Notes: a model not told the origin generated them from the letters alone. Numbered from the stretch's first letter, positions 10,148 to 18,846 are shown. The stretch: 64,000 nucleotides of DNA from Betaproteobacteria bacterium (GCA_016703785.1 JADJBM010000032.1:1-64000), one strand, 5' to 3'. Numbers and translations are program-made.

Positions 10148-11035
10148 TTAACCTACCTGGAACTCGACGACTTCACACCCCGTGTCGTAGGCGTGGCCGA
10201 AGCTGATGTGGCCCTTGCTGCGCAGGATGACTTCCTCGCGCTTGAGGGCAAACTCCACCTCGCCGACGAAGGTGACGTAAGTGCCGTTGGTGCTCTGGTC
10301 GATGAGGACGAACTTGTCGCGCCGCCGCTCGATGCGCGCGTGGCTGCGCGAGGCGCGGCGATCGTTGATGATGACGTCGCTGGCCGCGTCGCGTCCGAGG
10401 AAGAAGACGCTGTGGCCGGCATCGAGCACCTGCTCTTCGCCGCCGTGCCGCACGATCATGCGCGCAGCGGCCGCGGCAGGCGCAACGCTGCCGGACTTCA
10501 TGGTGAGGTCGTCCGATTCCTGCCAGAGGACTTCGCAGACGCGCACGTCCTCCGCCTTGCCCTTGATGGAGAGCGCATCGATCTCCCGCGTGGATTGCTG
10601 CAGCAGCGTTGGTAGCAGTCCGACCGTCTCGCCGGTGGTGATGATCTGCCCGGCCTTGGCCAGTCCGGCCATTCGCGCCGCCATGTTGACCGTGTCGCCA
10701 AAGACATCCTTGGCGTCCTCGATGGCCGGGCCGAAGTGGAAGCCGACGCGGATGGCCAGCTTGATGCCACTCACGGGCGGCAGGTCGTCGACGCGCTGCT
10801 GCATGGAGCAGGCCGCCTCCATGCCTTCCTCTGCGCTGTCGAAAACCGACATCACCTCGTCACCGATGGTCTTGATGACACGCCCGTGAAACTGCTCGGT
10901 GGCCCGCGTCATGCGGTTGATGCAGCGCTCGACGGCATGCAACGCTTCCTTGTCGCCTAATTTCTCGTACAAGCGCGTGCTGCCGGAAACGTCGGCGAAA
11001 ATCACGCAAAAATTGCGTTCGGCCTTGGTGTTCAT
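10148..11035 (-). CDS. Adenylate cyclase with C-terminal FHA domain
   Basis: Residues 1-170 form a class III nucleotidyl cyclase: metal-binding aspartates in FADVSGSTR and TIGDEVMSVF, and the transition-state segment VFGDTVNMAARM. Lysine in VIKTIGDE and aspartate in FGDTVN are the ATP-selecting pair, so cAMP is the likely product. Residues about 200-290 form an FHA phosphothreonine-binding domain (FFLGRD, ASRSHARIE, STNGTYV). It is encoded convergently to the Ser/Thr kinase, which makes phosphorylation-controlled cAMP synthesis a reasonable guess. There is no signal peptide or membrane segment. It appears monocistronic. Confidence 0.88.
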   Translation of the reverse strand: MNTKAERNFCVIFADVSGSTRLYEKLGDKEALHAVERCINRMTRATEQFHGRVIKTIGDEVMSVFDSAEEGMEAACSMQQRVDDLPPVSGIKLAIRVGFHFGPAIEDAKDVFGDTVNMAARMAGLAKAGQIITTGETVGLLPTLLQQSTREIDALSIKGKAEDVRVCEVLWQESDDLTMKSGSVAPAAAAARMIVRHGGEEQVLDAGHSVFFLGRDAASDVIINDRRASRSHARIERRRDKFVLIDQSTNGTYVTFVGEVEFALKREEVILRSKGHISFGHAYDTGCEVVEFQVG

Positions 11036-11077
11036 GCGAACTCTTTGATCCCTGACTCCCTGTGACGGCGAATCATA

Positions 11078-11992
11078 TCAAACCCGCTCTCCGCCGCGAA
11101 GCGGAATGATGCCGGGATCATCGAATTCCTCGGCATCGAAGGCCCGATCCCCCTCCGGATCGGGCCGCCCGGTGGCTTTCAGGTTGCGGAAGTCGTAGAG
11201 CTTCGGATCGGCCAGGTGCGAGGGCGCGACATTGCCGAGCGCCGCAAAAATCTTCTCCACCCGGCCCGGAAAACGCTTGTCCCATTCGCGCAGCAGCGCC
11301 TTGGTTTCCTTGCGCTTCAATTGTTCCTGCGAGCCGCACAGGTCGCAGGGAATGATGGGAAAGCGCCGCAGCGCGGCCCAGGCTTCGAGGTCGCGCTCGC
11401 GGCAGTAGGCGAGCGGGCGGATGACGATGTGGCGGCCGTCGTCGGACACCAGCTTGGGCGGCATGGCCTTCAGCTTGCCGCCGTAGAACAGGTTGAGGAA
11501 CAGCGTCTCGAGGATGTCGTCGCGATGGTGGCCGAGGGCGATCTTCGTCGCGCCCAGTTCGCCAGCGACGCGGTAGAGCACGCCGCGGCGCAGGCGCGAG
11601 CACAGCGAGCAGGTGGTCTTGCCCTCGGGGATGACGCGCTTCACCACCGAGTAGGTGTCCTGGTTCTCGATGTGGAAGGGCACGCCCAGCTGCTCCAGGT
11701 AGGCGGGCAGCACCTCGGCCGGGAAGCCCGGCTGCTTCTGGTCGAGGTTCACGGCGATGAGCTCGAAGCGCACCGGTGCGATCTCGCGCATCTGCAGCAG
11801 GATGTCGAGCAGCGCATGGCTGTCCTTGCCGCCGGACAGGCAGACCATGATGCGGTCGCCTTCCTCGATCATGTTGAAGTCGCCGATGGCCTGGCCGACG
11901 TTGCGACGCAGGCGCTTGGCCAGTTTGTTCGCTTCGTGGCGTTCCTTCTCGCCCAGGTCGGCGCCCAGCACGCTTTTCAGGTACGCGCTCAC
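11078..11992 (-). CDS. ttcA: tRNA 2-thiocytidine biosynthesis protein TtcA
   Basis: TtcA thiolates C32 of certain tRNAs using an iron-sulfur cluster. The PP-loop SGGKDS lies at residues 53-58, followed by paired cysteines CSLC (about 133) and CDLC (about 223), with LGHHRDDILETLFLNLFYGG between them. A GTG at 11992 is taken as the start because it gives the usual N-terminus (SAYLKSVLG); the longer frame upstream is only shadow of the reductase gene. The start overlaps the stop of the pteridine reductase gene by four bases, so the two are translationally coupled. Length is about 304 residues. Confidence 0.95.
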   Translation of the reverse strand: MSAYLKSVLGADLGEKERHEANKLAKRLRRNVGQAIGDFNMIEEGDRIMVCLSGGKDSHALLDILLQMREIAPVRFELIAVNLDQKQPGFPAEVLPAYLEQLGVPFHIENQDTYSVVKRVIPEGKTTCSLCSRLRRGVLYRVAGELGATKIALGHHRDDILETLFLNLFYGGKLKAMPPKLVSDDGRHIVIRPLAYCRERDLEAWAALRRFPIIPCDLCGSQEQLKRKETKALLREWDKRFPGRVEKIFAALGNVAPSHLADPKLYDFRNLKATGRPDPEGDRAFDAEEFDDPGIIPLRGGERV

Positions 11993-12738
11993 AGCACGAT
12001 GCTCCTGCCGCCGTCCACGGCCAGGATCTGGCCGGTGACGTAGGGCGCGTCGGACAGCAGGTAGCGCACCGCACGGGCGATGTCTGTCGGGTCGCCGCAA
12101 CGCTTGAGCGCGGTGCGCGAGACGATGTTGGCCTGGGTCGCAGCATCGATGGCGCCGCCCTCCGGCCAGAGGATCGGGCCGGGGGCAATCGCATTCACGC
12201 GCACATGCGGCCCCAGTTCGAGGGCCAGGGCGCGCGTCAGCCCGGCCAGGCCGGCCTTGGCGGCGCAGTACAGCGCGTAGTTCTTCAGCGGCCGCTCGGC
12301 GTGGATGTCGGTGATATTCACGATGGCGCCGCGGGCAAGGGCCAGGTGCGGCGCTGCCGCCTGGGCCAGGAACAGCGGCGCCTTGAGGTTGGTACCCATC
12401 AGGTCATTCCACTCGCGCTCGCCGATGCCGCCGATGGGCGTGGCGAAGAAGCTGGAGGCGTTGTTCACCAGCGCATCGAGGCGGCCGAAATGCTTCGCCA
12501 CATCCTCGACCAGCCGGGGCAGGTGGTCGGTCTCGAGCAGGTCGGCCTGGAAGGCCAGCGCCGAGCCCGGCCGCGCCGAATTGAACTCGGCGACGAGGGC
12601 TTGCGCCTCGGCCGCCGCATTGCGGTAATGCAGCGCCAAAACAGCGCCCTCGGCATGCAGGAGACGCGCGATCTCGGCGCCGACGCGGCGCGCGGCACCG
12701 GTGACGAGCACCACCTTGTCCTGGAGGCCGGAAATCAT
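11989..12738 (-). CDS. Pteridine reductase-like short-chain dehydrogenase
   Basis: This is an NADPH-dependent SDR enzyme of 249 residues. The cofactor motif is TGAARRVGAEIA, with arginines typical of PTR1/FolM-like pteridine reductases rather than plain SDRs; LVNNASSFFATPIG, the YxxxK pair (YALYCAAK) and PGPILWPEG follow. It probably reduces dihydropteridines or dihydrofolate. It lies directly before ttcA with a four-base overlap and is divergent from a MidA-type methyltransferase 57 bases away. That arrangement is common in betaproteobacteria. Confidence 0.85.
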   Translation of the reverse strand: MISGLQDKVVLVTGAARRVGAEIARLLHAEGAVLALHYRNAAAEAQALVAEFNSARPGSALAFQADLLETDHLPRLVEDVAKHFGRLDALVNNASSFFATPIGGIGEREWNDLMGTNLKAPLFLAQAAAPHLALARGAIVNITDIHAERPLKNYALYCAAKAGLAGLTRALALELGPHVRVNAIAPGPILWPEGGAIDAATQANIVSRTALKRCGDPTDIARAVRYLLSDAPYVTGQILAVDGGRSIVL

Positions 12739-12795
12739 CGAATCATCCTCATAAGTTTGCGAATTTTAACGGAATCGGGCACATTCGGCCCCGCC

Positions 12796-13944
12796 ATGAC
12801 GATGCCCGCTCCTGAACCCGCTGCCGCCGAAAGCAGCGCCCGCCTCGTCGCACGAATCGCGGCAGAAATCGAACAAGCCGGCGGCTGGATCCCCTTTTCG
12901 CGTTACATGGAGCTGGCGCTCTACTCGCCCGACCTCGGCTACTACAGCGGCGGGTCGCGAAAGTTCGGCGGCGCCGGCGATTTCGTCACGGCGCCCGAAC
13001 TCTCCCCGCTCTTTGCCCAGGCCCTCGCCGCGCAGGCGGCGCAGCTCATGGCGGCCAGCGCGCCACGCATCCTCGAGGCGGGCGCCGGCAGCGGTGCCCT
13101 CGCGCTCGGGCTGCTGCTGGAACTGGAACGGCGCGGCGCGCTGCCCGAGCGCTACGAGATCCTCGATCTCTCCGGAGAACTGCGCTCGCGCCAACAAGAC
13201 ACGCTCGCGCGCGGCGCGCCGCACCTGGCGCAGCGGGTCGCCTGGCTCGATGCCCTGCCCGACACCTTCAGCGGCGTGGTCGTCGCCAACGAGCTGCTCG
13301 ACGCGCTGCCGGCGAACCTCGTCGCCTGGCGCGAGGACGGCATCTTCGAGCGCGGCGTGGCGCTGCGCGACGGCGGCTTCGCCTGGGACGAGCGGCCGGC
13401 CGCAGGCGCCCTGCTCGCCGTGTCGCAGGGGCTGACTTTCATTGCGCCCCCCTATGTCTCGGAAATCAACCTCGCTGCCCGCGCCTGGACCGCCGAGTGG
13501 GGCCGCATCCTGCAGCAGGGCGCGCTGCTGCTGATCGACTACGGCTTCCCGCAGCGCGAGTATTACCACCCCCAGCGCGCGGAAGGCACGCTGATGTGCC
13601 ACTACCGCCACCACGCCCACGGCGACCCGTTCTGGCTGCCCGGCCTCAACGACATCACGGCGCATGTCGACTTCACCGCCATCGCCGAAGCCGGCTTCGA
13701 AGCCGGCCTGGACGTGCTCGGCTACACCAGCCAGGCGCAGTTCCTGCTGAACTGCGGCCTGGCGCAACTGCTGGCGCAACGGCAGACAGAGGGGGCGGTG
13801 GCCTATGCCACGCTCGCATCCGGCGCGCAGAAGCTCATCAGCCCATCCGAAATGGGCGAACTGTTCAAGGTGCTGGCACTAGGAAGGGGAATCGACGAGG
13901 TCTTGCTCGGCTTCGCGAGCGGCGATCGCGCCCACGCGCTTTGA
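12796..13944 (+). CDS. MidA-type SAM-dependent methyltransferase (DUF185)
   Basis: The 382-residue protein has the DUF185/NDUFAF7 pattern: GWIPFSRYMELALYSPDLGYY near the N-terminus, FVTAPELSPLF, the SAM-binding ILEAGAGSGALA, VVANELLDALP, YVSEINLAARAW and LLIDYGF. The mitochondrial homologue methylates an arginine of a complex I subunit; the bacterial target is uncertain. ATG 12796 gives the family N-terminus. It is divergent from the pteridine reductase gene. The antisense strand of codons around 13416-13439 carries one copy of the 24-bp word. Confidence 0.88.
   Translation: MTMPAPEPAAAESSARLVARIAAEIEQAGGWIPFSRYMELALYSPDLGYYSGGSRKFGGAGDFVTAPELSPLFAQALAAQAAQLMAASAPRILEAGAGSGALALGLLLELERRGALPERYEILDLSGELRSRQQDTLARGAPHLAQRVAWLDALPDTFSGVVVANELLDALPANLVAWREDGIFERGVALRDGGFAWDERPAAGALLAVSQGLTFIAPPYVSEINLAARAWTAEWGRILQQGALLLIDYGFPQREYYHPQRAEGTLMCHYRHHAHGDPFWLPGLNDITAHVDFTAIAEAGFEAGLDVLGYTSQAQFLLNCGLAQLLAQRQTEGAVAYATLASGAQKLISPSEMGELFKVLALGRGIDEVLLGFASGDRAHAL
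13416..13439 (-). repeat. 24-bp bipartite word, copy 2
   Basis: On the minus strand: AAAGTCAG, ten bases, ACGGCG. It lies inside the MidA-type gene, antisense to it, in codons that otherwise fit the protein. Confidence 0.8.
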
Positions 13945-14128
13945 TTGCAGCCGGGAAGACGCAAGGGATTGTCGCGACAGCCACAACCCTCAGCGATCAG
14001 GCTGCCGGGACTCCAGCCCGCCTGCCTGCCACAACACCTTGCGTCCTCCCTGTACTGCCTTGCTGCTTGAGTGAATTATCGGCCGGGGCGGTTCAAACAT
14101 GAACCTGCTTTTTGTGTAGGTAACCGTC

Positions 14129-14563
14129 CTACTTGAGCAGCAGTCGTTCCAGGCAGGCGCGGATGTTCTGCGGGATGGCCGTCGGCTTGTCCTTCGCGCG
14201 ATCGACGAAGACATGCACGAAATGCCCCTGCGCCGCCGGCTTGTCCTCGCCCTGGCGGAACAGGCCGATCTCGTAGCGCACCGAGGCGTTGCCGATGTGG
14301 GAGACGCGCAGGCCGGCGTCGATCGTCTCGGGGAAGGTCACCGGGCGGTGGTAGCGGCAGGTGGATTCGACGCAATAGCCGACCACCGCGCCGTCGCGGA
14401 TGTCCAGCCCGCCTTCGCGGATCAGGTATTCGTTGATGACCGTGTCGAAGTAGGCGTAATAGACGACGTTGTTGACGTGGCCGTAGAGGTCGTTGTCCAT
14501 CCAGCGGGTGGGGATGGACAGGAAATGGGGATAGGCGGAACGGCGTTCTGAGGATGCGGTCAT
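14129..14563 (-). CDS. Acyl-CoA thioesterase, hot-dog fold (4HBT type)
   Basis: The 144-residue protein shows the 4-hydroxybenzoyl-CoA thioesterase pattern, RWMDNDLYGHVNNVVYYAYFDT, where the aspartate and the following GHVNN form the catalytic region, then PVTFPETIDAGLRV and VRYEIGLFRQ. It hydrolyses acyl-CoA thioesters of unknown chain length. The ATG at 14563 is chosen over one 11 codons upstream because the extra residues run into a low-complexity region. The 184 bases between it and the convergent MidA gene hold no gene I can support. Confidence 0.85.
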   Translation of the reverse strand: MTASSERRSAYPHFLSIPTRWMDNDLYGHVNNVVYYAYFDTVINEYLIREGGLDIRDGAVVGYCVESTCRYHRPVTFPETIDAGLRVSHIGNASVRYEIGLFRQGEDKPAAQGHFVHVFVDRAKDKPTAIPQNIRACLERLLLK

Positions 14564-14590
14564 GCGCGCATTGTAGCGGCTGGCGCCGCC

Positions 14591-14636
14591 CACCACCCTC
14601 TCCCCGGCCCTCTCCCGCCAGCGGGAGAGGGGGTGG
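14591..14636. repeat. REP-like hairpin repeat
   Basis: CCCTCTCCCG and a matching CGGGAGAGGG form a hairpin bordered by C-rich flanks. The same pattern recurs at 30239, 55057, 56340, 58001 and 58058. It lies upstream of the thioesterase gene. Confidence 0.7.
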
Positions 14637-14645
14637 AATGGCTAC

Positions 14646-14876
14646 TTATTCCTGGCAGAGATAGACATTGCGCAGGAAGGCCTCGGCGTCGCGATCGGCC
14701 GCCGAGCTGTCATGCCGCGCCGGTGACCGAAGGAAATCCCTGTGGGGCACCGCTTCCTGCAGGGCCACGCCGACTTCTGGTTGCGGCAACCAGCCGGCGA
14801 AGAGCACCTCCTCGCCATATTCCTGCCGTAGTTCCACCACTTTTTTTCCCGTTTCCATATCCGTATGGATGATCAT
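14646..14876 (-). CDS. Small protein of unknown function
   Basis: This 76-residue reading frame starts MIIHTDMETGKKVVELRQEY and has no membrane segment or recognised motif. A perfect GGAGG ribosome-binding site lies five bases before the ATG at 14876, and the composition is that of an ordinary soluble protein, so it is probably real. It is transcribed in the same direction as the thioesterase gene 83 bases downstream, with a REP hairpin between them. I do not recognise the family. Confidence 0.55.
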   Translation of the reverse strand: MIIHTDMETGKKVVELRQEYGEEVLFAGWLPQPEVGVALQEAVPHRDFLRSPARHDSSAADRDAEAFLRNVYLCQE

Positions 14877-15030
14877 GATGACCTCCGCGCAACGCGTCTC
14901 GTGCTGCTCAGCTTCGTGCTTCGGGACGTCAACTGATCTAACGACACTGGCGGGAAAAAGTTGAATGCGAGGGAAAAATAATTCGCGCGCAGGCGCCTGC
15001 CGGCGCCAAGCCCATGCGCAGCGTATGGGA

Positions 15031-15850
15031 TTACAGCCCCTGTTCGGCCAGCCAGTCGAGGATGCGGCCAGCCACTTTGGCCCAGTCGCGCTCCAGCATC
15101 ATGCCGTGGCCCATATCGGGGAAGATCTCCGCTTCGACGCCGTAATGGCGCGCCGTCATCTCCACCTGGGAGGACGGGATCAGGGTGTCGTGCTCCGCGC
15201 CCAGCACCAGCAGGGGCGGCAGGCGCATGCGGCTTTTCAGCGGCAGGTTGAAGAGCGTCATGTCCCAGATGGCGCGGTGCGACTCCGGCTGCAGGCGCCG
15301 GTACCAGCGCGCCAGGTCCTCTGCACTGACCGGCTGGGCAAACATGGCTTCGCGCAGCGTGTCGAGGGCGACGCGCCCGCCGCCGAGCAGGCTGTTGAGG
15401 TCGTTCATCATGCCGGGTTTCTGGAAGGCCAGGCCCAGCGCGGCGGCCCACAGTCCCTGCGGCGGCACCGAGGCCATCAGCACCAGGCCGGCCGCTTCAT
15501 GGCCCTCGAGGTACTTCTGCGCCACCATGCCGCCCATGGAGTGGCCGATCAACACCGGCGGTGCCGGCAGCTGCGACGCCACGGCGACCACATCCTTCAC
15601 ATACTGGTCGATGCCGAAGCTGTCCAGGTGCTCCCGCCCCGGCGAGCCGCCGTGGCCGGACACGCTCAGTGCATAGCTCGCATAGCCGCGCTCGGCGAAT
15701 AAAGGCAGAAAATGCTCGTCCCAGCACCAGGCGGCAGCATAGGCGCCGTGGATGAAGAGGAGCGGCGCAGGCTTGGTTTTCCCCGGCGGCTGGCGGGCGG
15801 TGCCGGGCGATGAGCCCCCTCCGCGCCGCCCTAGGAGGCGAACGCACCAT
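15031..15850 (-). pseudogene. Alpha/beta hydrolase, 5' end disturbed
   Basis: The catalytic parts are intact: oxyanion region LLFIHGAYAAAWCWDEHF, nucleophile elbow GHSMGG, acid region LVLGAEHDTLIPSS and histidine in PDMGHGMMLE. Substrate unknown; the family includes esterases and lipases. No ATG, GTG or TTG is available in frame before FIHG. An ATG at 15850 is in a different frame, which suggests an indel between 15790 and 15850, next to the abnormal C/G homopolymer at 15865-15913. The first residues therefore cannot be trusted. Confidence 0.75.
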
Positions 15851-15864
15851 GAAGGCGCCCCCGC

Positions 15865-15913
15865 GGGGGGCCCCCGCCCCCCCCCCCCCCGGGGGGGGGG
15901 GGGGGGGGGGGGG
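15865..15913. other. Abnormal poly-C/poly-G run, probable assembly artefact
   Basis: A block of C runs followed by more than twenty consecutive G, self-complementary overall, lies between the hydrolase start and the GST stop codon. Nothing similar occurs elsewhere in the window. Such runs typically appear where an assembler closes a hairpin-blocked or low-coverage gap. Confidence 0.6.
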
Positions 15914-15916
15914 CGC

Positions 15917-16546
15917 TCATTTCGGCACGGCCATGCCGCGCTGCACGGCTGGGCGGCTGGCAATGGCCTTGAACCAGCGCAGCACATTGGGGTAGCCGGC
16001 CAGCGCAATGTCGTGCCACTCGTGGCGCGCCACCCAGGGGAAGGTCGCCATGTCAGCGATGGAGTACTCGTCGGCGAGATACTCATGCCTGGCCAGGTGC
16101 GCGTCCATCACGCCGTAGAGCCGCGCCGTCTCCTTCGTGTAGCGACCGATGGCGTAATCCACCTTCTCCGGTGCATAGCGCAGGAAATGGTGCGTCTGGC
16201 CGAACATCGGCCCGACCCCGCCCATCTGGAACATCAGCCACTGCAGCGCCTCGTACTTGCCGCGCACCGATGCGGGCAGGAAGCGGCCGGTCTTGCCGGC
16301 CAGATAGACGAGGATGGCGCCGGATTCCATCATGCGCATCGGCCGTTTTTTCGTCCCCTCGTCGGGGCCGTCCGGATCGACGATGGAGGGAATTTTTCCG
16401 TTGGGGTTGATGGCAAGGTAGTCCGGCGCGAACTGCTCGCCCTGCATGATGTCGACCTTGTGCACCCGGTACGGCAGCTTGCATTCTTCCAGCATGATCG
16501 AAACCTTGCGGCCGTTCGGCGTGCCCCATGTGTACAATTCAATCAT
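15917..16546 (-). CDS. Glutathione S-transferase, YfcG/YghU type
   Basis: The 209-residue protein has a thioredoxin-like N-terminal domain (MIELYTWGTPNGRKVSIMLE), the glutathione-site motif NPNGKIPSIVDPDGP and MESGAILVYLAGK, then an all-helical C-terminal domain with YSIADMATFPWV. The N-terminal TWGTPNGRK is characteristic of the YfcG/YghU (nu-class) group, which has disulfide-bond reductase activity. It is divergent from a DUF2905 gene. The poly-C/G run lies just after its stop codon, but the coding region itself reads through cleanly. Confidence 0.88.
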   Translation of the reverse strand: MIELYTWGTPNGRKVSIMLEECKLPYRVHKVDIMQGEQFAPDYLAINPNGKIPSIVDPDGPDEGTKKRPMRMMESGAILVYLAGKTGRFLPASVRGKYEALQWLMFQMGGVGPMFGQTHHFLRYAPEKVDYAIGRYTKETARLYGVMDAHLARHEYLADEYSIADMATFPWVARHEWHDIALAGYPNVLRWFKAIASRPAVQRGMAVPK

Positions 16547-16588
16547 CGTCCCTCCCCGGTTATGCGCCTGCGGTCTCCCGCTTTGCCA

Positions 16589-17548
16589 TCACTGCCCATG
16601 CTGAAGTGGCTGGTTGCCCTGCTGATCACGGTGTTCGTCGCCGGCGTTTTCCTGCCGCGGCTGGCCGCCTGGCTGCGCATCGGCCGTCTGCCGGGCGATG
16701 TCAGTGTCCGTTTTCGCGGGCGCGACTACGGTTTTCCCTTCGGTACCACCGTGCTGCTCTCCCTGCTGGCGACGCTGCTCTTCCGTCTGCTGTAGGGACG
16801 GGTCGAACTCCATCCAGCCCTGCGGCGTCCACTGGAACAGCTTGCGCGAGATCGGGCGGCCCTGGTGGCGCTCCACGGTTTCCACGGTCTCGCGCAACTG
16901 CTCGATCTTCTCCGGCTCCTGGGTGGCGGTAAACACCACCACGTCGCGCGTCGGCATGCCGAGGACGAGCAGGTCGCCCAGCTTCAGCGTCAGCTCGGCC
17001 CAGCGCCAGTGCAACAGCACGCGACTGGCGGCATAGCCGTCCTCGGCCTCGATGACGTGCAGCCAGGGCAGCTTGGCGACCTGCTTGGTGCCGATCTCGC
17101 CCGCGCGGTCCAGATTGGCCAGGGCGCGCTGGTGTAGCCGGTCCGGATCCATGCCCCAGCGCTTCATCATGCCATGCGAGACGAGCTGCGGCGCCTCCTT
17201 GAATTCGAGGGCATACATGATCTGCACGTCGGCGAAGAAGTCGCGCACCACCAGGGCGTTGTCCTCGAACCACGGGCCGAGGTCGTCCATGTTGCGACCG
17301 CTGTCGCGACTGATGCGCGCCAGCTGCACGGCCAGGCGCTGACGCGCCTGCTCCAGGTATTTCCTGCCGATGAGTACCGGCCGCAGGGCGGCCATTTCCT
17401 CCTCGGCGCTGTGCGCGGGAACGGTGATCGTCGGTTCTTCCTGCTTGGCGGGCGGCTCCACCACGGGCGCCTGCGACAGCGCCGGCGAGGCCCCACAGAG
17501 CAGCGCCAGCGGTAACGATAACGACAGTGCGACGAATCTGGTCAGCAT
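16589..17548 (-). CDS. Secreted DUF1444-like protein with Gln-rich tail
   Basis: The frame encodes 319 residues: a signal peptide (LCGASPALSQAP), then a domain resembling DUF1444/YtpQ proteins (FFADVQIMYALEFKEAP, MKRWGMDPDRLHQRALANLD, GDLLVLGMPTRDVVVF). The last 70 residues are glutamine- and threonine-rich, low in complexity, and overlap a DUF2905 gene on the other strand. They may be a read-through artefact of a missed stop near 16795-16810. The function of the family is unknown. The start is 28 bases from the cca stop codon, so it may be the last gene of the cca transcript. Confidence 0.6.
   Translation of the reverse strand: MLTRFVALSLSLPLALLCGASPALSQAPVVEPPAKQEEPTITVPAHSAEEEMAALRPVLIGRKYLEQARQRLAVQLARISRDSGRNMDDLGPWFEDNALVVRDFFADVQIMYALEFKEAPQLVSHGMMKRWGMDPDRLHQRALANLDRAGEIGTKQVAKLPWLHVIEAEDGYAASRVLLHWRWAELTLKLGDLLVLGMPTRDVVVFTATQEPEKIEQLRETVETVERHQGRPISRKLFQWTPQGWMEFDPSLQQTEEQRRQQGEQHGGTEGKTVVAPAKTDTDIARQTADAQPGGQPRQENAGDEHRDQQGNQPLQHGQ
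16598..16795 (+). CDS. DUF2905 small inner-membrane protein
   Basis: A 65-residue protein with two membrane segments (LKWLVALLITVFVAGVFLPRL and FGTTVLLSLLATLLFRLL) joined by the family signature IGRLPGDVSVRFRGR. DUF2905 proteins are small membrane proteins of unknown role. The ATG at 16598 matches the family N-terminus MLKWL; an ATG 12 codons upstream is also in frame. The gene lies antisense to the low-complexity tail of the DUF1444-like gene, and its clear family signature makes it the more credible of the two overlapping frames. Confidence 0.8.
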   Translation: MLKWLVALLITVFVAGVFLPRLAAWLRIGRLPGDVSVRFRGRDYGFPFGTTVLLSLLATLLFRLL

Positions 17549-17576
17549 GAAAACGCTCCTGCGTTTCAGTGAAGGC

Positions 17577-18845
17577 TCATGCCCGCGCAGCGGGCGTTAT
17601 GCCGGAACTAAAGTCAGCTCCCGCAAGACGGTGACACGGCGCTACCTGTTTGACGGCGGCCACGCGCGCCTCGTGGATGCGCTGCGGGATTTGCGCCTTG
17701 TCGGCCGTGGCGCCGGCGATGGCGCCGGCATCCACCGCCTGCACGGCGGCCAGGGCGCGGCGCAGGATACCGGCCGCCGGCCAGGGCTTGTCTTCGCGGC
17801 CGGGCCGGCCGCGGAAGTCGCACTCGCAGGCTTCGAGAAGCTGCGCGAAGCGCTCGGGCCGGCGCAGGGCGTCGACGCGCTCGAGCAGCTTGACGAGCGT
17901 CGCCGGCCGCAGGGCGGCGGCGCCATGGATAACGCCATGCTCGCGCGCCGCCAGCACGGCCAGGTCGCGGCAATCCGCCGGCGCGCGCAGCCGTTCGGAA
18001 ACGGCTTCCACCAGCGCCACGCCGCGCGCCTCGTGGCCATGGTGATGCGGCCATTCCGCCGCCGGCGTCGCGCCCTTGCCGAGATCGTGCAGCAGGGCGG
18101 CGAAGCGCACCGGCAGCGGCGCGCGGCGCGCGGCCGCCTGGTCGATGACGAGCAGCATGTGTGCGCCGGTGTCCACTTCGGGATGGTGGTCGGCCGGCTG
18201 CGGCACGCCGAACAGGCGGTCGAACTCCGGCAGCACCTTTGCCAGCGCGCCGCAGGCGCGCAGCACTTCGAGCATGCGCGACGGGCGCGCCTCCATCAGG
18301 CCACGCGACAACTCCTGCCAGACGCGCTCCGGCACCAGGTGGTCGACCTCGCCGTTGTCCGCCATGAGGCGCATCAGGGCGAGGGTTTCCCCCGCCACGC
18401 GAAAATCCGGAAAACGCGCAGCGAAGCGCGCCACGCGCAACACGCGCACCGGGTCCTCGGCGAAGGCCGGACCGACATGGCGCAGCACGCGCGCCGCCAG
18501 GTCGGCCTGTCCGCCGAAGGGGTCGGTCAGCGCACCCTGTTCGTCCTCGGCGATGGCGTTGACGGTGAGGTCGCGCCGCGCCAGGTCCTCTTCCAGCGTG
18601 ACGTCCGGGGCGGCGTGGAAGACGAAGCCGGTGTAGCCCGGCGCCGTCTTGCGCTCGGTGCGCGCCAGGGCGTATTCCTCGTGGCTGTCGGGATGCAGGA
18701 AGACGGGGAAATCCCTGCCGACGGGCTTGAAGCCGCGCGCCAGCATGTCCTCCGGCGTCGCGCCGACGACGACATGGTCGCGATCCTGCACCGGCAGGCC
18801 GAGCAGCCGGTCGCGCACCGCACCGCCGACGACGTAAGTCTTCAC
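17577..18845 (-). CDS. cca: CCA-adding tRNA nucleotidyltransferase
   Basis: Cca adds or repairs the 3' CCA of tRNA. The class II nucleotidyltransferase core is complete: YVVGGAVRDRLLGL, DRDHVVVGATPEDM, LARRDLTVNAIAED and VLRVARFAARF, followed by an HD domain (RFAALLHDLGKG and HGHEARG) that in enterobacterial Cca has phosphatase and 2',3'-phosphodiesterase activity. A GTG at 18845 is the only plausible start, one base after the stop of the upstream epimerase gene. The last 20 residues contain one copy of the 24-bp word on the antisense strand. Confidence 0.93.
   Translation of the reverse strand: MKTYVVGGAVRDRLLGLPVQDRDHVVVGATPEDMLARGFKPVGRDFPVFLHPDSHEEYALARTERKTAPGYTGFVFHAAPDVTLEEDLARRDLTVNAIAEDEQGALTDPFGGQADLAARVLRHVGPAFAEDPVRVLRVARFAARFPDFRVAGETLALMRLMADNGEVDHLVPERVWQELSRGLMEARPSRMLEVLRACGALAKVLPEFDRLFGVPQPADHHPEVDTGAHMLLVIDQAAARRAPLPVRFAALLHDLGKGATPAAEWPHHHGHEARGVALVEAVSERLRAPADCRDLAVLAAREHGVIHGAAALRPATLVKLLERVDALRRPERFAQLLEACECDFRGRPGREDKPWPAAGILRRALAAVQAVDAGAIAGATADKAQIPQRIHEARVAAVKQVAPCHRLAGADFSSGITPAARA
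17610..17633 (+). repeat. 24-bp bipartite word, copy 3
   Basis: AAAGTCAG, ten bases, ACGGTG (one mismatch in the second half). It lies in the codons for the C-terminal tail of Cca, antisense to the gene. Confidence 0.75.
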
Positions 18846-18846
18846 C

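Noticed and set aside
12205..12795. Long upstream extension of the MidA-type gene
   Set aside because: The extra residues are antisense to the pteridine reductase gene; the ATG at 12796 gives the family N-terminus.
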